From assembly GCA_905397405.1 (NCBI GenBank), contig CAJPVJ010000090.1, positions 1-42,478 on the forward strand: a stretch of DNA of 42,478 nucleotides. Direction: 5' to 3'. This document shows positions 12,901 to 23,105 of the stretch, piece by piece. This DNA comes from Oppiella nova. Taxonomy: Eukaryota > Arthropoda > Arachnida > Sarcoptiformes > Oppiidae. Both the position numbers and the translations under genes were made by a program. The notes under the pieces are model-generated. The model worked only from the letters and a program-made list of their open reading frames with translations. It made no database searches and was not told the DNA's origin. Each line of letters starts with the position of its first letter. Position 1 is the stretch's first letter.

Positions 12901-15900
12901 GCATTCCTGTAGTCATCACAAAGTTAATGGTCATTGCATTCCCATTACCGACAACAGCATCGGGTGCTGTGTAACCACAATACCGGCCCAGTTCTGGAGC
13001 CCCTTCTCCAATGCCATCCATAACAGCAACATATGAACTGCAAGTACCAGATGATGAGGAAAGGGCTAATTCTGTGAAAGTAATGCTTATATATTTATTT
13101 GGAGGCACAGTAATGGTCCACGAAAACACTGCATCTTGAGGCCTGACGTCGTGAGGATAACCTAATTATTACAAAACATTTTCTATTAATAAAAGTCCCA
13201 TCGATTGATGTAAAAATCAAAACCTGGAGATGCGATCTCTCCGGTAGAGCCGATCACATCTATTCCGTGCTCTAAAGCATATGAGGCCTGAAATCCGGGC
13301 GCTGTTCCCGACTGATCCGATCGAAATTTAACCCAGAGTACATGGGTTGATGTGAAATTCAAAGTGGGCACCTGTCGACCACAATATCTGCCCAGTAACG
13401 GACCACTTGATTCCCGTTCCCTGAGTTCAACGTAATCTGTATTACAGTATTCACTCTCTTCTAAGTTAAATGACATGAAGTTAAAGGTAACCCTATTTCC
13501 GGGCGCCGAACGTATTATCCAAATACACTCGCTTTCTAATGGATAACTGTTTGGATAATCCTTTTGACAAAAATAACAATTAATACACGTTTAAGAAGAA
13601 TGCAAACTAACGGGTGATTGAAAGATGCCCTCTTGTGATGTGATGTCGCCGCCACAGACTGACGTGGAAGTGGCGAAAGTGGCCCTAAAGAGACCGAATG
13701 AGTTGGTTATATAAAGTGAATTGCCCTGTGATGTGATGGGCGCCGGTATTCTTTCGCCACAGTATTTGCCAATGAGTGGAGAGGCGGCCAAATCGGTGCC
13801 ACCGCCGGAGTCACCGTCTCTCACTTCGACGTAATGGAGGTCACAGTTCTGGGACTCAGTTATATCGATGCGGGTAAACGTGAGGGTAATGTGCTCTTCG
13901 GGCTTAGACGCGATTAGAGTCCAGTGACAGTTGATGTTCACAACGGAGTGGTGGGGAAAGTTGGGTGAAGTTAGTTCTCCCACTTCGTTGGAGTTCAATA
14001 CTTTCCTTCCGCCGCACTTTGTTTTGTACGATATTTTAAATCCTTTTCGCAAACAATTTATAGTAAAAGTTAATTATAATTATCGATATAATAATATAAG
14101 TTATCAATGAATCAATGGGTCAAACCTTTGCCACTTTTCACTCCATTGCCTTTCATTCTCATATAAACTTTATTTCCAGTACTTCTCACAGTATTAACAG
14201 TGGGAACAACACTTCCACAATATTTAGCTAAAAGTGGACGAATGAGTTGGTTATATAAAGTGAATTGCCCTGTGATGTGATGGGCGCCGGTATTCTTTCG
14301 CCACAGTATTTGCCAATGAGTGGAGAGGCGGCCAAATCGGTGCCACCGCCGGAGTCACCGTCTCTGACTTCGACGTAATGGAGGTCACAGTTCTGGGACT
14401 CAGTTATATCGATGCGGGTAAACGTGAGGGTAATGTGCTCTTCGGGCTTAGACGCGATTAGAGTCCAGTGACAGTTGATGTTCACAATGGAGTGGTGGGG
14501 AAAGTTGGGTGAAGTTAGTTCTCCCACTTCGTTGGCGTTCAATACTTTCCTTCCGCCGCACTTTGTTTTGTACGATATTTTAAATCCTTTTCGCAAACAA
14601 TTGATAGTAAAAGTTAATTATAATGACCGGTATAATAATATAAGCTATAAATGTATCAATGGGTCAAACCTTTGCCACTTTTCACTCCATTGCCTTTCAT
14701 TCTCATATAAACTTTATTTCCAGTACTTCTCACAGTATTAACAGTGGGAACAACACTTCCACAATATTTAGCTAAAAGTGGCTCAGAAGGTGAGCCGTCA
14801 AACACTGCTAAATAAGCTTCAGTACAGTTGATATCGGATTGTATGTCTAAATCTTCGATAGTGAGTTCAATGTCGTGAAGACCTTTCACTTCAATATTGT
14901 ATTCACAATCATCTCTGGGGTCAAAATTTATCGGATGATTGGGTGAAGTTATTGTTCCCGTCTCTGTGGTGAACCGACCACTACATGAACCGCCAATCAC
15001 TTGAAATGTTGCCATAAATCCTCTGCCTATTTGTCATTTAAAGTATAAAACAAATAAATAATTAATCCCTAAATAATTGCTAACTTTCGACAACAAGTAC
15101 CTCTAACCGACCAATCAGTTCTAAACTTAATGGTCATCGACTGACCCATTGATGTATAAGTTTTAGGATCTGATAGTCGATGGCACTGATGTAAAAGCAA
15201 TGGTGATGTCTCGTCAGGACCGCCATAAATATCCATATAATCGAAATTACATCCACTGTCACCCTCAACATCGAAAGTTTGTAGAGTGAGCTGTATTGCA
15301 AATCCAGAGGACGCCTGTATGTGCCAAAGACATTCCGTATTGTGTGGATACCCGTTGGGATAGTTGGGTGAAGTTATTTCACCGGACAGTTTGTTAATGA
15401 AGTCACCGCCACAGCCAACACTAACCCATTCCAGTCTGAACCCTATATGGGCTACAGAGCTATCGCTCACAAAATTAATAATTGCATCGCTGGATGTCGT
15501 ATTGAAAGGTGCGGGCAATTGGTTGCCTGTCCCGCAATATTTGGCGATTTGTGTCAAATTGTTGTTATCGGGGTTGTAGTTGGACACTTTGAGGTAATCA
15601 AACTGACAGTTTAGGTCTGGTTCGATGAAAAGTCTGGAGAAAGCAATGGTAATGTTGTTGCCCCGGGGTGCTTTTATACGCCACGTGCAGTTGGCGTTAT
15701 GGTTATATACCTCAGGATAATTCTGTGTCCATGTTTAGAACTATTAGTTACTAGCTTCTCTCTCATTCATATTAAACTTACCGGACTTTCAATGACACCC
15801 CTATAACCGGAAACAGTATTCGTGCAATTGATTCGGTAATTAACTCGAAATCCGCGGCCAGTTTCTGATGTATCGGTTTTGAACTTCAAATACAAAACAT

Positions 15901-18900
15901 TAGATTTCGATTGAATGAAGTGCGGAATGAGTCGAGTGTTGCAATATTTGCCCAAAGAAGGCGACCGATCAGTGTTGCCGTCAAATACTTCGAGATAATC
16001 AAAGCGACAGACACTGTGGGCCTCGATGTCTATATCAGGCATAGTTAGAGCAATGGTCGACCCTTTGGACACAGATATCAACCAAACACACTCCGCGTTG
16101 TGTCCGTATGGTTGCGGATATCCAGGACTTTCAATAGATCCCGACTGAGTGGTGAGAATACCTCCACAGCCAGTAGTTCCGCTGTCGTAGGTTATCTCAA
16201 AGCCTTTGGCACTCATTGATCCGTCAGATTTGAAGCGAAGATATAAAACGTGTCCTGAATATCATAGTCAACACATTAATTATAACATTATTCATTAAAT
16301 AATTAAAAAATTTATTGATAATAATTATTTGTCAAACCATGTGATGTAATTGTCTGAGGAATTGTTTGTCCGCAGAAATTGCCGATTAGTGGAGACCTCT
16401 CTTCTCTTCCGTTTCTGATCTCCAGGTAATCATAACGACAACCGGAACCGCCTTCGAGTTCAAAATGTGTGACATTGAGAACTATTTGTCGTCCGTTATC
16501 TACTTCCAGAAGCCAAACACAATCTCTTTGTGGCGGATAATTAACATTTGGATAACCGGGAGATCTGATGGTTCCGGAATCGGTGAAGAAATTTCCGCCA
16601 CAAGAATGGGTGACATCGAGGAAAGAATACGCGGCCGCAAACCCTTCCTGTGCTCTCCGGCGGTCAGACTTGAAGACGACAAACAATTGATTGCCGGTAG
16701 AGGTGAGGGCCGGAGGCAGTCGACTGCCACAATATCTGCCAATTAGTGCATAATTTGAATCCCTGACCTCAACATAATCATAACGACAGGTGCGATGGTC
16801 TTCGAGTGCAAACACTGTAAACGTGAGTCTAATAACAAACCCCACGTCTGTCCTTATAAGCCAGGAACAGTTGGATGAATGCGGATAAAAGTTTGGATGA
16901 TTGGGGGTCGCGATTGAGCCGTGATTTTGTGTGAAAACGCCTTTAAATTAAGTTAAACATGAAGTGAAAATAAATACCAATACTAATGCTTACAAACCTC
17001 CACATCCAATATCGATACTACTGTAATTTGCGTAAAATCCATGATTACTAATTGATCCATCAGTTCCAAACTTAAGAAACAATTCATTATATCTAGAAGT
17101 GATAGTTTCTGGTGTGACTGCACCACAATAACGACCTAATTCTGTGCCATTTTCGTGTGACTCACGAATTTCCAAATAATCATACGTGCAATCAATAGAT
17201 CCCTCGACATCAAAGTGTTGGAAACTAAGCTGAACCAGACTTCCCATGGGAAGCATTATGTGATACAAACATTTTCGGCCAGAAGGGTACGGATCCGGGA
17301 AAAATGGAGATTTTATTATTCCTTCCATATCTATAAATTCATTTCTATATTAAATACATATCCAAACGTTCAATAGTAAAAACACAAACCCGTGTACAGT
17401 CCGCCACAAACTGTCGACTATTAGATAAGAAATGTTTAAATTATATTACACTCAAAATATGGTATAATATAATACAGTAACTCACATATTCAGCTCGAAA
17501 TCCTTGTCCCGTAAAAGAGGAATCAGCTCTGAATTTAATCCACAATTTATTTGCTTTGGAAACGACAGGTCGGGGCATATCTTGGCCGCAGAGTCTGTTG
17601 ATGAGCGGCGCTTCACTGTTGTCGCCCTCCCTTACCTCCAAGTAATCATAATTACATTTACTGTGATGTTCTAGGTCAAAAATGGTGAATTTAATCTCAA
17701 TTCTCTCCAACGGATGAACTCTTATAATCCAATCGCAGTTCACATTATTCTCGTATTTGTCGGGAAAATTAGGGGAACTCAACGATCCCTTCTCTGTATG
17801 CAAAAGTTGTTTCAATATTAATAAATCACTTATAGATTGAGTAAAACACAGAATATAGACCTGCAGTGAGTGTTCCGCCACAACCGGGTATTCCCGGCAC
17901 TGAAGCATATGTTATATGAAAGCCATTGTCTGTCATAGAGTCGTCTGAATGGAAGTGCATCAACGCATAGGAACCGGAGCTTATCAGTGGTGGAGGTGTC
18001 GATGAGTTGCAGAACTTCCCAAGAAGTGCGTCGGCATCTCGTTGCCCATCAAATACCTCCAAATAATCATAACCACAGTCTGGATGTGTCTCGATTTGAA
18101 GAGTTGCGAAGTGGAACTGTATTCGTTTACCCAATGGCACCCGTACTAACCAATAACAATCCCTATTGTGGGCGTATTTACCGGGATAACCAGGAGAATT
18201 GAATGATCCATATTCTTTCTCTGCCAGCTCTCCGCCGCAAACTATGAGAAAAAATACAATTTATGAGTTATCAATGAAAACAAAACTATTGATTAAGTTG
18301 GTGCAAACCTGGATCAGTTGTATTCCACTCCAAACGGAAGCCTTCGTGTGTAACTGAATGATCGGATTTAAACCACAAATACATTTGATGATGAGTTGTG
18401 ATTATGTTTCCCCCTTTGGGTAAGTTGTTGCCACAAAAACGACCCAAATTGTGAGCGCCGGCATTAGGGCCGTCATGTATTTGCAGGAAATCATAAGAAC
18501 AGTCAACCGTCGACTCGACATTAAACGAACGAAACGTTACATTTAGGACTTTGCCTACAGTTGTGGTCATAATCCAGGCACAACTGACTCGATTCGGATA
18601 ACTGGTATAGATATCGCTCGGGAAACTCAGAGATCCCGCTTCTGCATTCAAAGCACCGCCACATGTCTGTCGCGGATCTGAACATGTATTTCCCTGCCAT
18701 CGATCGGTACAAACACATAGAAATCCATTTTGTTGGTCAGTACAGGTGCCCCCGTTTTGGCACGGATTAGGTAGACATTCGTTGATTTCTTGGTCGCAAA
18801 GAGTTCCCGTATATCCTTGACTACAAATACATGAAAAGGTATTTCCGCTTGTGATACATGAGCCATGAACGCAAGGACTACTATTGCAATTGGTTCCACT

Positions 18901-20591
18901 CTGGGCGACACAGCCATTAGGTCCAACACCACTGCCCACATAACCGGCCGGACACCTGCACTCTCTGAACGCCGAAGAAATGGCCATATTTTCAAAGCAT
19001 TGGGCAGAGGGATGACACCCACCATTGTTCATACGACAGGTGCCCACAAATTCACAAGTTATGCCTAATATTAAGAATTTTAAAATCAATTTTTTTTAAT
19101 TAACATTAGCTAACAAGTAAGTCTGAACATACCGTTCCCGTTATATCCGGGCGGACACGAAGAGCATATTCTTGAGCCGACAGTATTAACGCATTGAACT
19201 CGTGGTGACTGAGAACAGCCGCCGTTGTTTGTCTCGCATTCATTGATGTCATGACAATAATAGCCATTTCCAGTAAACCCAGGAGGACAGGGACCGCAAT
19301 AAAAAGTGCCAGGCAGATTTATGCACGTGACCGGCGGGTTTGCTGAGCAATGAGGCCTTTTATCTGTGCACTCGTCTATGTCTACAACACAGGCTGGACT
19401 GTTAGCATTAAAAGTCCAACCCTATGGACCAAAGTTAAAACAATGGATTCAGTATATTATAACTCAAAGAATGGAGAAGCGTTGGGCACCTGATCACAAA
19501 TGCACCGATAATTGGGTAAACCGGCGATATGTCTCTGTTGGTTAAGACACGTCCCGTGACCGCAAAGGGCTTCGTTAGAGGCCGACGAGCAGTCATCGTG
19601 TTGTTCAGTGCAGTGAATGCCATACCAGTTGGCCTTACAGTTGCACCGATAGCTTCCGGGGGTGTTCTCACAGGTGGCCTCATTCTGACAGCCCAACTCT
19701 GTGCCCACAAACCGCAAACACTCGTTCACATCCGTCTCACACGTCACTCCCTAGAAGTTATTCATTACTTTCTATGCTCTACATACCTATAGGACATACC
19801 TCCCAAGTGGACGGACACTTGCAAATGAATCCGTTGTATGTATCAATACATGTGCCACCATTTCTGCATGGATTACTGGCGCACTCATCCTTTTCCAATA
19901 GCTATTTATCGAAATTTATAAGTATTACACAATTCAAGGATATATCAAAAATTAACAACACTTTTAGTTCACAATAATTTTAGTTTTCATAATATTTTAC
20001 AATAATTCTTATACAGTATTGATATTCTGAAGGCTTACTTGAGTTAACCGATTGAGGGAACTATCGATTCGTTGAATCTTTCGAAGTGCTCTGCGAACAG
20101 TTGCCGGCGACAGTGCGTTACTACCGGTGCCGAGGATTTGATTAATTTTATTGGTGCTGTCATTGAAGGCCGTCTGTTGGACCCTCATCTCGACCACAGT
20201 ATTCACTAAATTAGAGTACTGTGTCTTCAACTGATCCAAACTCTCTTGCATTTGAGTGACCTTTGAACCGGTGATGGGATTCGCGTCAAGACTCGCCCCT
20301 TTGGCCAACTCTGCGATTCTGGTCATATCCTGTCCGTCAACTGTGATCCTTCCGCCGCCATTGGATCTGAACGTAATGTTCTTATTGCGCGCCGTCTCGA
20401 AGATTATGTGACCATCTCTTACCACTATTTTGGGTCTGAAGAGTATTTCATGAGATAAATGATTACAAGTTTTCAAATTCATTCAGAACTCACTGCGAGT
20501 CAAACGGATCGATAATATTGTCCGATAAGCAACAGATTATTGCTATAAATATTGCTAATAAACTTAATCTAAACCTGGTTCTCAATAGCAT
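6928..20591 (-). CDS. CUBN: Cubilin, multi-exon endocytic receptor (8 EGF + 27 CUB)
   Basis: Large secreted or peripheral endocytic receptor; in animals cubilin works with amnionless to take up protein ligands in nephrocyte- or gut-type cells (family knowledge). Exon 1 (20494-20591) encodes a signal peptide ([19 protein letters not shown]). Exon 2 (20039-20435) carries the cubilin N-terminal region with [14 protein letters not shown], equivalent to the vertebrate NKNIEFR segment, then a helical stretch. Further exons are 19800-19901, 19490-19750, 19133-19421 and 18309-19064. Together they give eight EGF repeats, some of calcium-binding type (DVNEC, DIDEC, INEC). CUB1 starts near 18655. I count 27 CUB domains down to the stop at 6928-6930, the canonical number. 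Almost every junction is a short GT-AG intron that keeps frame, including a 28-nt micro-exon (17390-17417). As assembled, the reading frame is broken by three unreversed-complement blocks (8323-8450, 9713-9839, 11017-11145) and a 544-bp tandem duplication (13696-14783); all look like assembly faults, not decay. Roughly 3,600 residues expected. Confidence 0.95.
8323..8450. other. 128-bp unreversed complement of 2354-2481
   Basis: Read left to right, every base is the Watson-Crick complement of the base at the same position in 2354-2481 (offset 5969 on both sides), with no mismatch over 128 positions. It is not a reverse complement. It destroys the CUB24/CUB25 junction of cubilin copy B. The correct sequence is that of copy A. 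Confidence 0.97.
9713..9839. other. 127-bp unreversed complement of 3573-3699
   Basis: Exact base-by-base complement in the same orientation (offset 6140 on both sides). It interrupts CUB21 in copy B. With the block at 8323-8450 it brackets a 1.26-kb stretch that is identical between the two cubilin copies. Confidence 0.97.
11017..11145. other. 129-bp unreversed complement of 4877-5005
   Basis: Exact base-by-base complement in the same orientation. It sits exactly where the two cubilin copies stop being similar: to the right lies single-copy cubilin. The last few bases may match by chance. It replaces the start of CUB18 in the gene. Confidence 0.96.
11146..18241 (-). other. Cubilin CUB2-CUB17 exon series
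   Basis: About fifteen short-intron exons encode sixteen CUB modules. Most show the CGG start, SPNYP/SPGYP strand, YDYLEVRDG calcium-site loop, GRYCG and GFxxxY end. Examples: CUB2 [16 protein letters not shown]3 [14 protein letters not shown]6 [16 protein letters not shown]9 [17 protein letters not shown]12 [15 protein letters not shown]15 [12 protein letters not shown] and CUB17 [13 protein letters not shown]. Several lack the Asp of the calcium loop (CUB13-15 are the most divergent). CUB10-11 contain the 544-bp duplication. CUB18 begins at the left edge, where an unreversed-complement block interrupts it. The exon at 11146-11277 reads SFKSDIS and would continue in frame with LTGKGFKLS once the block is read properly. 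Confidence 0.9.
13696..14783. repeat. 544-bp tandem duplication inside cubilin (CUB10/CUB11)
   Basis: Units 13696-14239 and about 14240-14783 repeat at 544-bp spacing and differ at about a dozen sites (about 2 percent). Each holds the end of the CUB10 exon, the short intron and most of the CUB11 exon ([13 protein letters not shown]). In the right-hand unit, minus-sense reading of the CUB11 exon runs from ITNSF straight into a duplicated piece of CUB10 out of frame and stops. An intact message would have to splice from the donor near 14674 to the acceptor near 14037, skipping the extra unit. Real duplication or two alleles in series. Confidence 0.9.
18309..19901 (-). other. Cubilin EGF-repeat block and CUB1
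   Basis: Four exons encode eight EGF-like modules in the same order as vertebrate cubilin. EGF1 is [18 protein letters not shown]2 [11 protein letters not shown]3 [20 protein letters not shown]4 [12 protein letters not shown] and EGF5 [15 protein letters not shown]6 is [18 protein letters not shown]7 [13 protein letters not shown] and EGF8 [16 protein letters not shown]. The line [18 protein letters not shown] aligns with the vertebrate cubilin inter-EGF linker. CUB1 ([15 protein letters not shown]) follows without an exon break. The block lies in the region assembled without visible damage. Confidence 0.93.
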
Positions 20592-20822
20592 TTTGATTAA
20601 ATTAAAGTTTTTCCATCAATATTTAATCAATGCATAACTCCATGTAAGCAACACATGAATTAAGATTAACTGTAAAAAGTTTTGCAGTTAGTTGTGAAAG
20701 ATGTAGTGAATTGTAGGCGTTTTGCAGTTATCCGACACCACATATTTGGGGCTATTCTTACAATTCTGATAATTGAATATTGAATTCATTAATAATTGTC
20801 TCAAACTTTACAATCACTCCCA

Positions 20823-20864
<42 letters not shown>

Positions 20865-21122
20865 GTTGTTTTATTTGTTATTTTGGTTTAAACCAAAATC
20901 AATTGTACGAATGAATGTTCATATTAAGTTATTTATTTACGGTAATTAAATTATCAAATAATAAACAGTTTTATAAACAAAAAAACATTAAAAAACAAAA
21001 CTAAAAGCGAAATAAAATAAATGAAAACTTGAATGAGAAATACATAACAGTATTAGAGGTTATGTGTTAGAGATTAATCGGAATGAGACAATGAGTGGAC
21101 ATAGTCTGTAAGGAACGGTAGT
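20592..21122. other. Cubilin upstream region with CT microsatellite
   Basis: Lies between the cubilin start codon and the stop of the MYND-like gene, both on the minus strand, so it should hold the cubilin promoter and the neighbour's 3' end. Contains a (TC)n tract at 20825-20859. No clear TATA box. Confidence 0.6.
20825..20859. repeat. (TC)n microsatellite
   Basis: About 17 perfect TC dinucleotides followed by GTTTTG. Confidence 0.97.
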
Positions 21123-21959
21123 TCACTTTCCACGCATCCGACGGAAGGGTTGTCTTACGAATGCCTTCATAGTCTTCTTGGGTTTCTTGTTCTGGCAGTC
21201 AATGAAATGCAGTTTATGTCCCAATCGGTGAACGAATCCACAGTAATATCCTTTTGCACAACACTTGTATTGCTTGTTCGCGACGCCCCTACAGACCACA
21301 CACCAGCGCCTCCTCTTCACGCTCTTCACACTCCTCTCGAACTTCTTCTCCACGCTCTTCAACCTCTTCCTCCAGAATCGTTCCTCACGTCGAGAGCGCT
21401 TCAACTCGTGCTTCAGTGCCCCGAAAGTGGCCTTCAGTTGGTTGCAGAGCGCCAAATGGGTCCACGACTTGCACCCCTCCTCCCCCTCCCCCTCCACCAC
21501 TCTATTCCTGCGCTCCTCTGCTCCGAGTTCTTCATCCCGGCGCTCGTCGTCCGCATCCCTCACCCCATCCACGATGGCCTCAAACACGAGATCCTTGCGA
21601 TGACACTCTGCCATAGAGTCAGACAAACACTATCACCACTTCTGGCCCGAGAGTCAGTCATACGAACCGAGGGTGCAGTCGATGCCGACGTCCCTGTGGG
21701 TGATGAGCACCTCCTCCTCGAGCACCAGTGGTTTGGGCAGAAATTTCTGCAGCAATTGATCCACATTTGCGATACCATAGCCTCGAAGGTATTCCTCTGC
21801 GAGCTGTCGCTTCTTCTCTTCGCGAATCAGTTTTTTGTACGCTTTTCAGACACACAGACACGTCATGGAAGTGATGGCAGTGATGACTGAATGCATACCT
21901 TTATTGCTGATGAGATGCTTGCGGTCGAGAAACTCCTTCGGGATCTTCACGGACCACAT
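21123..21959 (-). CDS. MYND-like zinc-finger protein, 239 aa, 3 exons
   Basis: I do not recognise the family with confidence. Spliced model: exon 1 21899-21959 (start MWSVKIPKEFLDRK), exon 2 21668-21841, exon 3 21607 to the stop at 21123; all junctions are GT-AG and keep frame, giving 239 residues. The N-terminal half is charged and helical (REEKKRQLAEEYLRGYG). An acidic patch follows (about residues 96-122), then a basic predicted coiled coil. The C-terminal quarter has a cysteine/histidine cluster C181-x2-C184, C194-C195, C201, H205, H209, H212-x3-C216 (KCCAKGYYC). This resembles a MYND finger in which the sixth ligand Cys is His and the usual Trp is missing. Ends in a basic tail. MYND fingers bind proline-rich partners in co-repressor proteins, so a nuclear adaptor role is possible but is inference. 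GC content is higher than in the neighbours. Confidence 0.75.
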
Positions 21960-23105
21960 GTTTGTGTCGCACGAACTGTCAGTCACTGTCAGAGTGTCAC
22001 CAATGGGTCACTCATTCACTACTCATTGCAGTTATGTTCCAATCACTCACTACTCGTCCACTCATACGACCACTGCTTTCACTGTCAATGCATTCACCGC
22101 TCATACACTCATACAGGTGTCACATATGATGATCATTCAGACGACAATTATTACAGACAAACACTTACAGCACGACATAAGGCAACAGTTTATCTAAATA
22201 TACATTCAATTCAGCAATTCATTGATTACAACTTTATTAAGTCTACAATAATGTTATATAATATAACTTATATTCATATAAATTATGTAAACTTTATATG
22301 TGTCTAATCTATATAACATTATTGTAGACTTAATACACTTGTAATCAATTAATTCCTTAATTCAACGTATATTTAGATAAACTTTTGTTGCCTTATGTGT
22401 CAAATGTAGTATTGAATGACAGTATTTGTTTGAATTCATTAAACATTAGTTTCAGTTATGTTTGTATTATAACTGTTATAATAAATAGTTGTTGCTCAAT
22501 TTAATTATAAACGCGAATATAAATGTTTATGTTGAAATAAATTTTTAATAAATTTATATGCAATAAGAATAGTCATTAATACAAATTGAAGCAAGTACAA
22601 TATTCTTATAGCTTAGAATCAATGCATATATGCCTCAACATATAATACTAGTTTGCTGTTAGTCTAGACCTATGACAGAATATACAGAATATTCTGTACT
22701 TGAGATGAATATACTGACAGTGAGTGTTAACTATAATATTCAGGGAAATGGTTGTGAATTGAATGGTAGATGAGGTGTTGGTGTGAATGAAATGATTAAC
22801 ACTTAATGGTATGTCTTATGAATGATGGACTCAATGATGGAAAGTATGGCTAATATTAATATTCATATGAATATTGAGTGCAATGATAGCCGTAATGATC
22901 GGTCGGTCAATGTGTCTCAGCATACAGTGGTGTGAATGACGTCTGAGTGGACGCATGCGTGCACTGCGCGACTGTTTTGACAATAATAAAGATTATGTAA
23001 TAAATTAAAGGGTAATAAAAGTGTTCAGTGTTTCAGTGGTTATAATGACAGCAATTGTGCCATAAATGTGAGGCACCGGCGTATGATAAGCTACTGGTGC
23101 TCACA
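21960..23105. promoter_or_regulatory. Divergent intergenic region (MYND-like gene / C2CD5)
   Basis: About 1.1 kb between two genes transcribed away from each other, so it must carry both promoters and 5' UTRs. Contains the foldback element. No clear TATA box or Inr identified. Confidence 0.5.
22174..22401. mobile_element. Foldback / MITE-like inverted-repeat element, about 228 bp
   Basis: Left arm begins GACATAAGGCAACA and right arm ends TGTTGCCTTATGTGTC, so the ends pair as terminal inverted repeats. Inner parts also pair, e.g. TTAAGTCTACAATAATGTTA with its reverse complement at about 22307-22332, around a short AT-rich loop near 22268-22305. The arms are imperfect, with small indels. No coding capacity and no clear target-site duplication that I can see. 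Lies between the MYND-like gene and C2CD5, upstream of both. Non-autonomous DNA element or simple palindrome; family unknown. Confidence 0.75.

Noticed and set aside
21150-21890. 246-residue plus-strand open frame and a proline-rich frame at 21254-21616
   Set aside because: Opposite strand of the spliced MYND-like gene, whose minus-strand exons fit GT-AG sites and carry the Cys/His cluster; the plus frames have low-complexity, codon-shadow composition.
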